Shown here: positions 54,011-63,590 of the stretch, piece after piece
Layout: each line of letters opens with the position of its first letter
How positions within the stretch are numbered: position 1 is the stretch's first letter
From: Effrenium voratum
Taxonomy: Eukaryota > Sar > Dinophyceae > Suessiales > Symbiodiniaceae
Assembly (NCBI GenBank): GCA_963377175.1
Contig: CAUJNA010001002.1
Coordinates: 120,783-184,782 of the forward strand
DNA: 64,000 bases
Direction of reading: 5' to 3'
The notes under the pieces: model-generated
Database searches by the model: none
Told to the model about the DNA's origin: nothing
The model's input: the letters and a program-made list of their open reading frames with translations, nothing else
Made by a program: the position numbers and the translations under genes

Positions 54011-54410
54011 CCAACAAGTTGCTTCCAGCAATCTTGATCGTGCGACGTCATGTCATTGCCCGCACAAATAAACAGAGCGGAGAAAAAGAAGACGAAAAAA
54101 AACGACGACTAGACACCTACTCTAAACAACTCTAACCCAACCTTAAACCAAACATAAACCGGAGTTGTGAAGTAATCAGCCAGACAAAAAGCGTTCCCTC
54201 GAAGCCTGCAGGTCCCCTTTCATGCTGAAGCTTAGTCTCACGAGTGCGAACATTCCTGGTTCTAAAGGAATGACCAGAGTCCGGGTGTTGGTTGAATGAA
54301 CCGGTTTTGGGGGTCCCAGAATAAAGGGGAAACCACCAGTTGGGCGGTTTATGTCGTGCTAAACGCCTGACGCAAGGACTCCTCACGAAACCCTCACTGA
54401 GGTTTACCTC

Positions 54411-54522
54411 AATTGGGTGTGGGTCAAAATTGAATCACCAGGGGACCACAGGTTTTAGTCCTTGGTTCCTTGTACCAGGGTTCCATTTCGGGTTCCTATT
54501 TTTGACTCACAGCCAATTTGTG
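54411..54522 (+). repeat. GGCTGTGGGTCA element family
   Basis: AATTGGGTGTGGGTCAAAA and TTTTTGACTCACAGCCAATT form imperfect 20-bp TIRs. The interior CAGGGGACCACAGGTTTTAG matches 6405-6430. Confidence 0.85.
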
Positions 54523-54610
54523 ATTTGGATTGGATTTGAAGCCCCGGTTCTTGAGGGTGAATGGAAGGCTCCCCCCCTGATCGCCCGCCAAACCACCAAT
54601 TGGGAAGCTG

Positions 54611-54722
54611 ACTAGGTCCACCAGTAGTGCCCTTCTCTCCCCTTTTTTGGGGGTAAGGTTCCCCTACAATAGACTGCAGAAAAAGGGTACCCTTATTCAA
54701 ACCTCTCTACTGGAGGACCTAG
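54611..54722 (+). repeat. CTAGGTCC element, copy B12 with CTGA TSD
   Basis: CTGA|CTAGGTCCACCAG to CTGGAGGACCTAG|CTGA, 112 bp. Confidence 0.92.
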
Positions 54723-55740
54723 CTGATGTTTGGCCATCTTTGGCAGGGCTTGTTCACCCTGTATTGACCCCTCCCGAAGGCGGTCTTGGGGTAAATGCTT
54801 CCAGGCGGAGCAAAAAGAAGGGGAAGAACAGCCAGGTTTTTTCCTTTCTTCCCTGCGCTTTGCAATGTGAGGAACCTTTTGATTCAGGTTTCGGTTGGCT
54901 TCGTTTCCGTTTCCTGGATTCTCCGGACCGCCCAAAGGAACCCTTCTCGTCTCAGTCTCCTGGCCTATGATCCGTTTCCGGTCAGTCTCGATGCTCCGAG
55001 TGGGCTATCCGTTTGGAAGTTTAATTCAGGTTTGAAAGTTTGGAAGTTTATCCGTTTGGAAGTTTGCTCCGAGTTTGGAAGTTTCCGCTTCCCTTTGATT
55101 TTGAGGAACGCCTTTGGGCCTTCTCTCGGAATGAGTCTGTTTCCCTTAAGTCTCCGAGTGGGCTCAGGGATAGGTCTCAGTCCAGCGGGATTTGCTAGCC
55201 ATGAAATGTGGGATTTTCGGTACCCCTGCTTTTTTGGATAGGGGGTGCTTCTTTTTTTTTTTTTCCCCTGGGTGAAATGTGGTTGGATGCAAAGCACTTT
55301 GGGAGGGGCCCCAAAAAACCACCCCCGCCCCCATTTCAATACACTGGGGTTGATTCGCCATGGGTCAACATTAGGGCAGTTGGAATGACCCCAAGAAAAA
55401 CCATCCAACTGGTGGCTTTGGGAATCCCAAAACGGTCCGTCCCGACATTCCCTACTTCTCGCATGGGCAGCTCGTGAGGTCATCGCTGGCGAGGGTGGCT
55501 TTCTCGGCCATTGGGTCGACGGCTTTTGGGATGGGCTTAAAGGGAAACCGACAGGACACCCTGCAAGACTCCGCCAACAGTTCGGACCCCCTCCATTCCT
55601 TTTTTTGCCACTACCAAGCAACTCTTCATGGGTCCAACCATTAGCCACATGCTGGCCCAATTTAGCGACCCATGGGCCTCCCCTTTCGCGCTGTGCAAGC
55701 CTTGATTCTTGCCTTTGCACTCGGGTTCCTGCCTTGCAAC

Positions 55741-55828
55741 CTAGACTCTCCATGACCCTGTAAAAATGGGGTCATTGCCCAAAAGAAAGGGGTCATGACC
55801 CCATCTTTGAAGATCATGGAGAGTGTAG
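55741..55828 (+). repeat. GGGGTCATGACCCC hairpin element, copy 1
   Basis: TIRs CTAGACTCTCCATGA and TCATGGAGAGTGTAG. The interior has ATGGGGTCATT and the perfect palindrome GGGGTCATGACCCC. Confidence 0.85.
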
Positions 55829-56666
55829 GTACTTGAAAGAAAGGAATCTTGGACTGGCCGGGCCTTCATGTTGAATCGAGAAAAAGATCTGCCGGAGACC
55901 CGTTGAAAGCGCCTCAGCAGATGTCAGCGAAGATGCCAGTCTCAAGCCCTGAGGTGTGCCCGATTGTGTTGAAAACGCTGCTTTTGGGGGGTCGAAGATC
56001 AACCCAGTCGAGTGAAATCTCAGCGCAAGGATTCTCTCCAAGTTTCAAATGAGAAACTGCTGAAGTTTGTTCAAAATGAATAGCACATCAACCCAGGTGG
56101 TATCCCCTCGAAGAGGCTCCGAACCTATCTCCTATCGACCCCATAGCTTCCATTGGGGAAAACACCCTTAGATCTTCTTCACGGTTGTTGGCATTGTTTC
56201 AGTTGTTTTGTGTTGTGGTTTGGTTATCATTTGTTGGTAGGGGGCTGGCGCAAACAAACATCTTTTTGCTACCATACCACGGGTTATAAAGAAACCACCC
56301 TTATATTGTTCTGCACCTCTTTTTCTTGAACCTCCTGTACTTCTGCTTTCACGTTTTGGGCTTCGCTGGGGCTTCTTTGTTTTCCCCTTCCTTCTCTCCT
56401 TTTTTCTTTTTTTTTCCTCGGAGGGAGGTTTTAGCGCGCGCTTTTCTTGTTGCTAACGTTCCGGGGACCGACTCAAACCCACGGGCCTCCCCTAGCTTTG
56501 GGCCTCAATTGCGGGTGATAATTACCGCGGGTAGGAAAAGCCCCACCGACTCTTCACCCACTTGGAGTCGGGGGGTTTGTGGGATCTTCCCATGGAAACT
56601 CTCGGGCCTCGAAAAAGCCCCGAAGCTATTTCAGCAAGTTTCTTGTTCGCAATTTTTTGTTGACAG

Positions 56667-56740
56667 AAGGAGTGGAGATTGGGAACCCCACAGCCAAGCT
56701 TGTGGGGCTGGCTTCGAAGTTTGCGAAAAAGCTCGAAGAG
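56667..56740 (+). CDS. Candidate internal exon, helical
   Basis: A T-rich tract and TTGACAG precede the segment; CTCGAAGAG|GTTTGC is a good donor. It reads EGVEIGNPTAKLVGLASKFA, then KKLEE, starting in phase 1 and ending in phase 0. TAKLVGLASKFAKKLEE is an amphipathic helix. GC is moderate, so the composition argument is weaker than for others. Confidence 0.35.
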
Positions 56741-56847
56741 GTTTGCCCTCCTTCCAAAACGGCGGGTTTTGGGAGGTCTCCCATCTCACACTCCATTTGC
56801 GTTTCAGACTACTTGTCGTCCCTTCTGGGATTTATCGTGAACCGGAC

Positions 56848-56989
56848 CTGTGGATGGACTTAAAATCCAGAAATCACACCATTTGCAACCATGCTTGAAA
56901 CCGTTTGTTTTGTCGGTATTCACAGGCGAATCAGCAGAAGCCAGGGTGTCTGAACGGTGGTGCGAAATGGAGTTCGCAACCATCCACAG
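56848..56989 (+). repeat. CTGTGGATGG element, copy C8
   Basis: CTGTGGATGGACTTAAAATC to TTCGCAACCATCCACAG|TA. The interior is in the reverse sense (CACAGGCGAATCAGCAG). Confidence 0.85.
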
Positions 56990-57088
56990 TATGTCCAGTA
57001 GTGAAAGGTTCCCTTCGACACCAACTGGGGAAAGTAACAAACATCCTTCAGCACCAATTGGGGAAAGTTCCCTTCAACACCGGACCTA

Positions 57089-57216
57089 CTTTGGATGGAC
57101 GAAATCCTGCACCACCTAAGACACTCTGGAAGGATGATTCCCCTGTAAATACCAACAAAAGAATGGTTTCCCATGGATTCCAGGCGGTGCGATTTCTGGA
57201 TTTGGTCCATCCACAG
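57089..57216 (+). repeat. CTGTGGATGG element, copy C9
   Basis: TA|CTTTGGATGGACGAAATCC to TTGGTCCATCCACAG|TA. The interior GATGATTCCCCTGTAAATA is conserved. It lies 100 bp from C8. Confidence 0.9.
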
Positions 57217-57262
57217 TATGTTCGCCATGTTTCTGGGGGGGCTTCAAGAGGCAAAGCCACAG

Positions 57263-57365
57263 GTCCCCTTGGTGCCCCTCGTGCGTTTCTCCGTCTGCCC
57301 TGCCCGGCCCATCCTAGGCGGCGGCCGCAAAGTCTACGGCCCAGGCGCCGGCTCTGCGCGTTTTC
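57263..57365 (+). CDS. Candidate internal exon, family unknown
   Basis: AAGCCACAG|GTC opens in phase 0: VPLVPLVRFSVCPARPILGG, then GRKVYGPGAGSARFR. It is Gly/Pro/Val-rich, unlike the TPR-type islands, so probably a different gene. GC is about 70%. Its 3' edge runs into the 33-bp repeat shared with 19166-19198, which starts near 57366. Confidence 0.35.
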
Positions 57366-57398
57366 GGGAGACCTTTGGATCTGTGGGTTGGAGACAAA
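57366..57398 (+). repeat. 33-bp perfect repeat, second copy
   Basis: Identical to 19166-19198. Confidence 0.9.
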
Positions 57399-58098
57399 AC
57401 GTTCTGTCCTTGAACTTTTTGGTTTTTTGGAGGTGTTCTAGCCACGAAAAGGAGCTCGTTTTTGGAGATGTCCAGCAAAAAGAGCTCAAAGCAACTGAGG
57501 GGGGGGGGGGGTTGGAGGGTGTCCAAGGCGGGTTCTTTGAAGGGGAGGTTCCCTTTAACCGTAAAAGCGAGGTGTTCTTTGAAAGCAGCTGCCCGAAGGG
57601 AGCGTGTCGATTCTTTTTTTCGACTCAAAATCCACTGGGGGTCTGGGGTGAGAAGCCATTGCAAGTCTGTGTGTGGAGTATGACTAGGGGTCACCAACCA
57701 CATAGCGATTCGGCGCAGCTACACTGCGTACCCTGCGTGGCGATTTTTCAACGGGGAGATATGGGAACCCTCCTAACAGGCAACATTGCCTTAACAGTGG
57801 AAGTTTTTGAGGTTTCGGGAGCTTGTGGGGGTTGGGGCTTTTCTGGGACGTCTCACATGACCTTGTCTTGGATGTTATTTTAGAGAAATGGAATTGGGGA
57901 CTCCCCACCCGCCTTCCCCTTCGGATAGGAGGGATGCTTTTTGTTTTGCTGTGAAAAGGAAAGGACGCAACAGGTGTTTCCAATATTTTGGCGGGCACAT
58001 GTTTTTTTTGTTTCTGGGAAACGCATTGTCTTCTTTCTTTCTGTTTGCAGGTGATGGTGGCAAGCTTGGGGATGGGTGTCCATCCCATTTGTGTGATA

Positions 58099-58221
58099 CT
58101 GTGGATGGCGAATCCATTTCGCACCACCTAAGAAGCCCTGCAATGATAACTCCTCTGTAAATACCAACAAACAATGGTTTCCTATGGTTTCATAGTGGTG
58201 CAGGATTTCGTCCATCCACAG
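58099..58221 (+). repeat. CTGTGGATGG element, copy C10
   Basis: TA|CTGTGGATGGCGAATCC to TTTCGTCCATCCACAG|TA, 123 bp, typical interior. Confidence 0.92.
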
Positions 58222-58535
58222 TACCTTTCAGGAACCCCAAACCAAATGCGGTTGACAACCGCAGGACACAAATCAAATTTATTGGTTTCTCTGAGGCTCG
58301 TCCTTTGACGAAGAGTCCGCCCTTTTTGGGATCGGACAAATGTAGCGCATAGGCGTCCTTTTTAGTTGATTTGGCTGAAACATATTTTGGGCCTCGGTAA
58401 AAGCCAGGTGGTTCAATCAACTACTGGGGACCCTGGACGATGATTCCCCTGTAAATCCCAACACGCAATCTTTTCCCATGGTTTCAATGCGGCGCGAAAG
58501 GCATGTAGGGATCACCCAAAAGCTGAAACAAATGG

Positions 58536-58664
58536 TTCTAGGGTACCTTCCCCATTCTTTCCAGGAATCCTTCTTTCTAGAAAACCTTCAGAAACCCAGG
58601 GAAACGGCTGGTTATTGAAAAAAACCATGGTTGAAAAGAATGGACAAGGAATCATCCCCTCGAA
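58536..58664 (+). repeat. TCCCCATTCTTTCCAGG element, copy E3
   Basis: TTCTAGGGTACCTTCCCC, CTTTCTAGAAAACCTTCAG and AATGGACAAGGAATCATCCC. Confidence 0.85.
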
Positions 58665-58744
58665 TGGTGGTTGTTTCGAGACATTGCACCCGGTCCCATG
58701 TGCACCCAAGGGAGTGCTCCAGATCATTTGGATGGGTCAACCAG

Positions 58745-58870
58745 CGAATCCTCCGGGTTTAACTTAGCTTTTTAGTTGGGTTTTTGGGTGGTTTGGTGTG
58801 GTGGTTTCCGGATTTGGCCCACCAGAAGTTGACAACTTTTAGCAGGGGATCTGAGGACAGGCCCAGATTT
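58745..58870 (+). repeat. Dispersed element H, single-unit diverged copy
   Basis: TTAACTTAGCTTTTTAGTTG, then GGTTTCCGGATTTGGCCCAC and TTTTAGCAGGGG. Same order of blocks as at 53194. Confidence 0.7.
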
Positions 58871-60231
58871 GTCATGGGATGACACCCTTACTTGCGTGCT
58901 CGTTGCCAAGTTAGTGTCGGTTGGCTGGCCACTTGGGGTTTTTCACCCACCTGGGAACAAGGTTAACCCCACTGAACGGGGGACGTTATTGGTAGGCTAT
59001 AGCCTAGGTTGCCGACAACCGACTGACTTGACCGAACGCCCAAATAGGAAATGACAAACAATGTCCCAAGAGGGTGGCCCAGGTTTTACTAAGATAGGGA
59101 TTTGGACACCCAACATGTTTGGTTTTGCTTGTTGTTTCCCATAAAACCATGCCAAAAAGGGCAGCCTTAGAAAACACACACACACACATATGCAGCCTCC
59201 GTCCAAACAAGGGTCTTTGGAATTGGCCTCCCCAAAAATTCTTTGACGAAGGGTAGACTACTCAACCATTGGACACGTGGTTCTTCCATTTTTGGCTTCT
59301 TTCATCCTAGGATCCCCTTGCACCTTAAATTTATGAAGGCCTTTGACCCAGAAAGGCCTCAAATAACGGGGTCTTGGGACCTGAATATTTTTTTCTCTGC
59401 TGGTTTTAAAGGGACTCAATTTCACTGCTGGATCCAGACAGATTTTTATATTTTCCAGTGAACTTCAGCAAATGGAAAACTAAACATGAAGCAGAATCTG
59501 AAGATATTTTGTTTGGTGTATATAGTGTTTACTGGAGTTTACAGCTACGATAGCCACTTTATACAAGGTATATATCCCACTGAATCCCTGGGCATAGTGA
59601 TTTGGGTGGTGGTGGAAGCCATCTTAGAGCCAAGGGTAGGTGGTGGGTACCCTTAAAAAAAACCTTTGGTCAGCACTTCTTAGGGAATTTGTTGTACTCC
59701 CACGCAACTTCGCGCCCTGTATGTCTTATTCCAGATGAGTATACGGGGTTCTTATAAGCCTTGTTAGGGGTAAACACGCCTTCTTCACTCCAGTATTCTA
59801 TGGTTGTCAAGGGCCCCCCAAAAGGGGCTGATTCCCCAATCCGAACAAGAAGGGCCAATTTTAGCGACGAATGAGGCAGCTCTTTGGGGCTGACAGGGTG
59901 TTTGGATCCCGCCTTTGGAGCGCTTTCAGCCAAGCACTGGGTATGTAACGGCGAAGGTCAGCATCAGTTTCCATAGGGGGCTGCCCCGGTGAGGCTTGAA
60001 AAAGGGGTGAGGGCCCCCGAGACAGAAGCACGGTGGTCTTGAAGGGCTACCCTTTCAAACCGATGGTTGCCCTGGGTTCCCTTCAAACTATCCCCAGGGG
60101 ACCCCTTAAAGCCTCCACAAAACACACCTAGTTATTCCAACAAGACGTGGCTCAGCACAGAACAGTTGTTGTGTTTTCTACTGGTGGTTGAGGCAGACAC
60201 CTAGTTCTCCACCAAAGCGCCTCTTGCTCAG
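58871..60231. other. No supported gene
   Basis: Contains a TTCCATTTGC-family right end near 59400-59478 (GAACTTCAGCAAATGGAA) and an ACACACACAC tract near 59172. No exon-like island until about 60.2 kb. Confidence 0.4.
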
Positions 60232-60276
60232 CGCGAAGAAGCGGCCGTTTGTTCTGAGACGGAACGACTCGTCCGC
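60232..60276 (+). CDS. Candidate short internal exon (15 codons)
   Basis: TTGCTCAG|CGC and CTCGTCCGC|GTAACT enclose 15 codons in phase 0: REEAAVCSETERLVR, an amphipathic helix. A further + frame at 60320-60465 (EAAGLQDAPEEAGTDSLASV) may be the next exon but has no clear borders. Confidence 0.3.
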
Positions 60277-60458
60277 GTAACTCAGCACCGGCCGCGGGGA
60301 AACATGTTTTTGCTTTGAGGAACCCTGGAAGCCGCTGGTCTTCAAGATGCCCCAGAAGAAGCAGGCACCGATTCCTTGGCTTCGGTTCGATTGAAGCGGG
60401 CTGCTTCGGGGTGGGGAAACGGGAAACGGCGGGTGGCCGTGGAAGATGTTCGTATGAG

Positions 60459-60531
60459 CCTAGAAAAAGGGGTCATGACCCCTTTCATTGGGTCAATGAC
60501 CCCATTTTTTTAAGGGTCCTGGAGAGTCTAG
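60459..60531 (-). repeat. GGGGTCATGACCCC hairpin element, copy 2
   Basis: The reverse complement matches 55741-55805 closely, including CTAGACTCTCCA at the end now on the right. One terminus is lost. Confidence 0.8.
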
Positions 60532-60650
60532 ATGAAGGCTAGTAAGGGACAGTCCCAGCCAGAAACCGTCCGCCCTTTGTAGTTTTCTTACATGGTTCCG
60601 GGACAACCATTTTTGGATTGATTGTGACTTCTATGTGTTTTTTTGGGATG

Positions 60651-60770
60651 ACCCCCCCCCCTCACCCCCCCCTCACCCCCCCCTCACCCCCCCTCACCCC
60701 CTCACCCCCCCCTCACCCCCCTCACCCCCCCCCTCACCCCCTCACCTCCCCCCCCCGGATAACCCCCCCC
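60651..60770 (+). repeat. (CCCCCCTCA)n tract
   Basis: Runs of 5-9 C separated by TCA. Confidence 0.97.
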
Positions 60771-61107
60771 CCAAAATGACTCCGGCGTTCTTCTATGGTT
60801 TTCAACCGGGCTATTTGTTTTGGGAACCCAAAAGGGGGGACCCTTCGCCTCAAGACAAGAGGAGCTGGGGTTCCTTTTCTCCGCGGTTGGACCAAGTTTT
60901 TTTTTTTTTTTTTGTCTGGTTCTGTTACAAGTTTTAGTGGGCTGCAAAACACCGGGTGTTTTTCTGCCACCGTACCGAGGGTTGTAAGGTGTGGGTTTCC
61001 CTTCGACACCAACCAACCAAGGGGCACCGCTCGCCTCAAAAGGGGATGAGTCAGCCATGGGATCGAGATGGATATCAAATTTCGGGTTGGGTTGGCATAA
61101 GTCTAGG

Positions 61108-61292
61108 GCTTGATTCCTTGTCCATTTCTATATGTCCCTATACTCTGCATATTTCCCTATATTCTAGCTGTTGATTCCCCATTCTTTTCAACCATCGTTC
61201 TTTCTAAAGACCGGATTCGTTTTCAACCTGGGTTTCCGGAGGTTTTCTAGAAAGAAGGATCCTTGGAAAGAATGGGGAAAGTACCCCTAGAA
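61108..61292 (-). repeat. TCCCCATTCTTTCCAGG element, copy E4, reverse, with inserted segment
   Basis: In reverse complement it starts TTCTAGGGGTACTTTCCCC and ends AATGGACAAGGAATCAAG. About 50 AT-rich bp interrupt the right part. It lies 130 bp upstream of the RCC1-repeat gene. Confidence 0.75.
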
Positions 61293-61425
61293 TAAGAAAT
61301 ACCGCTGGGTCTGTTGAAGTGGCCGGAGTTTTGTTAACCACGCCGCCCCTTTTCCAGGAGTTGTGTATGTTTGTGTCTCAGGCGAGAACGTGCTTGGCAG
61401 CTTGAACTCAGACGAAGCTTGCGCC

Positions 61426-62886
61426 ATGAAGGTGGATGTCCACTTGCCCAGTGGAAAGGGATGCTCCATAGAAGTCACACCGGCGACGCTCGTCAGCGAG
61501 CTGAAGGCTGCAGCGCAGCAGCATTTCCAGCGGCGCTTGACACTCGCTGCGAAAGGGCGGCAGCTTGATTTGAAGGCCACGCTGAGTGAGGCGTTGCAAG
61601 ACGGGGACATGGTGGATGCGGTTGTGCAGCTTGGTAAGCTGGCTGCCAACTACAAGGCGTTCGCTTGGCATGGCTGTGGGGGCGAGGTTGTCTCGTGGGG
61701 TGATCCAGAAATTGGCGGAGACAGCAGCAGGGTGCAGGAGCAGCTGAGAAACGTCCAGCACATCCAAGCAAGTGACAGGGTTTTTGCTGCCATTCTTGCA
61801 TCTGGAGCTGTTGTGACCTGGGGTTCTACAGACCGCGGCGGAGACAGCAGCCAGGTGCAAGAGCAGCTGAGCAACGTCCAGCACATCCAAGCAAATGACT
61901 GCGCTTGCGCTGCCATTCTTGAATCTGGGGCTGTCGTGACTTGGGGTCTTCCTCGATATGGCGGAGACAGCAGCCAGGTGCAAGAGCAGCTGAGCAATGT
62001 CCAGCGCATTCAAGCAACTGCTGGCGGTGGGTTTGCTGCCATTCTTGAATCTGGGGCTGTTGTGACCTGGGGTGATCCACAAGATGGCGGAGACAGCAGC
62101 AGGGTGCAGGAGCAGCTGAGCAACGTCCAGCACATCCAAGCAACTTTTGGTTCTTTTGCAGCGATTCTTGAATCTGGAGCTGTTGTGACCTGGGGCGATC
62201 CACAAACAGGCGCGGACAGCAGCCAAGTGCAAGGGCAGCTCCGGAACGTTCAGCACATCCAAGCAACTGGCCGGGGGCGTGCTTTTGCAGCCATTCTTGA
62301 ATCTGGGGCTGTTGTGACTTGGGGTGATCCAGAATGCGGCGGAGACAGCAGCCAGGTGCAAGAGCAGCTGAGGAACGTACACCGCATCCAAGCAAGTGAC
62401 AGGGCTTTTGCTGCCATTCTTGAATCTGGGGCTGTTGTGACCTGGGGTGATCCACAAGATGGCGGAGACAGCAGGCAGGTGCAGGAGCAGCTGAGGAGCG
62501 TCCAGCACATCCAAGCAACTTATGGTGCTTTTGCAGCCATTCTTGAATCCGGGGCCGTTGTGACTTGGGGTCATCCAGGATATGGCGGAAACAGCAGGCA
62601 GGTGCAAGAGCAGCTGAGCAATGTCCAGTGCATTCAAGCAAATGCCAGTTCTTTTGCTGCCATTCTTGAATCTGGAGCTGTTGTGACCTGGGGTGCTCCA
62701 GAATGTGGCGGAGACAGCAGCAGGGTGCAGGAGCAGCTGAGAAGCGTCCAGCACATCCAAGCAACTTATGGTGCTTTTGCAGCCATTCTTGAATCCGGGG
62801 CCGTTGTGACTTGGGGTCATCCAGGATATGGCGGAGACAGCAGGCAGGTGCAAGAGCAGCTGAGCCTGAATTTGGGCCTATTGTAG
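61426..62886 (+). CDS. Ubiquitin-like/RCC1-repeat protein (dinoflagellate HERC-like)
   Basis: The 486-residue protein has two parts. Residues 1-70 (MKVDVHLPSGKGCSIEVTPA, then LVSELKAAAQQHF, AKGRQLDL, GDMVDAVVQL) have the order of a ubiquitin-like fold: two strands, a helix, then the L-x-DGD-x-V strand. From about residue 75, ten tandem repeats of 41-43 residues follow, of the form FAAILESGAVVTWG, GGDSSQVQEQL, NVQHIQA. VVTWG is the RCC1/regulator-of-chromosome-condensation signature; these repeats form beta-propeller blades. Dinoflagellates carry many such genes, often annotated as HERC-like, but no HECT ligase domain is present here. The start at 61426 is chosen because the ubiquitin-like fold begins there; the frame is open to 61363, after an AG|G at 61357-61358. 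The last repeat stops early (QEQL then SLNLGLL), so the propeller may be truncated. Single exon as seen. Confidence 0.85.
   Translation: MKVDVHLPSGKGCSIEVTPATLVSELKAAAQQHFQRRLTLAAKGRQLDLKATLSEALQDGDMVDAVVQLGKLAANYKAFAWHGCGGEVVSWGDPEIGGDSSRVQEQLRNVQHIQASDRVFAAILASGAVVTWGSTDRGGDSSQVQEQLSNVQHIQANDCACAAILESGAVVTWGLPRYGGDSSQVQEQLSNVQRIQATAGGGFAAILESGAVVTWGDPQDGGDSSRVQEQLSNVQHIQATFGSFAAILESGAVVTWGDPQTGADSSQVQGQLRNVQHIQATGRGRAFAAILESGAVVTWGDPECGGDSSQVQEQLRNVHRIQASDRAFAAILESGAVVTWGDPQDGGDSRQVQEQLRSVQHIQATYGAFAAILESGAVVTWGHPGYGGNSRQVQEQLSNVQCIQANASSFAAILESGAVVTWGAPECGGDSSRVQEQLRSVQHIQATYGAFAAILESGAVVTWGHPGYGGDSRQVQEQLSLNLGLL
62499..62872 (+). repeat. Two-unit internal duplication in the RCC1 gene
   Basis: About 128 bp starting CGTCCAGCACATCCAAGC at 62499 recurs at 62745, an offset of 246 bp (two 123-bp repeat units), with about one mismatch. 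Other units differ far more, so this pair was copied or converted recently. Confidence 0.9.
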
Positions 62887-63127
62887 GGAACTGTGCTGCC
62901 AAATCGATGAAAACAAAGGCGAGCTGAAAGCGAACAGGCGTTTGCAGCATGCTATATGTTGCTCGTGTTTTAAAGGAAAATGCTTACTGCGGACAAATCC
63001 TAAGCTCAGGTGATATCCCCAACAGCATGCGGTGCTCTTTTTGTGTTCGGGCCCGACCGCAGCCCGGGAAGCAAACCACCGATCCAAACCACTAATCATA
63101 GCACGCTGTGTCGCTTTAGCTGTTAAA
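62887..63127. other. 3' flank of the RCC1 gene
   Basis: No element recognised except GATCCAAACCACTAATC near 63080, a string of the type seen in intronic repeats. No AATAAA-type signal is evident; dinoflagellates rarely use one. Confidence 0.5.
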
Positions 63128-63275
63128 GTACGGTCGACGGTCCCCGACTGGGGCCCGACGGTGCAATCGGTGCCCGACCGGGGCCCTGAATGCCCGACCG
63201 GGGCCCGACGGTGCCAGTGGGCCGCGATCGGGGCCCGAGGCGCAATCGGGGCCCGATCAAGACCCGGGAAGACCA
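63128..63275 (+). repeat. CCCGACCGGGGCCCGA degenerate repeats
   Basis: GGGGCCCGA recurs at least five times with CGGTGC or CAATCG spacers. Very GC-rich and strongly self-complementary. Confidence 0.85.
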
Positions 63276-63295
63276 ATCAACCCACCGTGTGGACG

Positions 63296-63425
63296 CCTTG
63301 TGGAACCTTTGCGGAACTTTGTGGAACCTTGCCTTTGGGACTTGGTGAAACCTTTGTGGAACCGACCACTGCGCAGCCCAGAACCTTGTGGAACCTTGGT
63401 TGAGCTCTGTGGAACCTTACCTCAG
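63296..63425 (+). repeat. TTGTGGAACC degenerate repeats
   Basis: CTTTGTGGAACC/CTTGTGGAACC recur about eight times. Confidence 0.85.
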
Positions 63426-63446
63426 GGTCGCCCCGGGCCACCCCGG

Positions 63447-63487
63447 AGCCTATCTGGGCTGAGACCCCAAAGCTTTCAGCTGTTGGG
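63447..63487 (-). repeat. AACAGCTGAAAGCT repeat, minus copy
   Basis: Reverse complement of the string at 4254 and 50764: CCTATCTGGGCTGAGACCCC, then AGCTTTCAGCTGTTGGGG. Confidence 0.8.
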
Positions 63488-63590
63488 GTCCTGTTTCTCG
63501 GGGGGAGGTGGCCTGAATCCCAACGAAACCCAGAAACAGCTCCCTTGAGAATCGAGGGTTCCCATGAAACTCCAAGTTATGACCTCTCCT

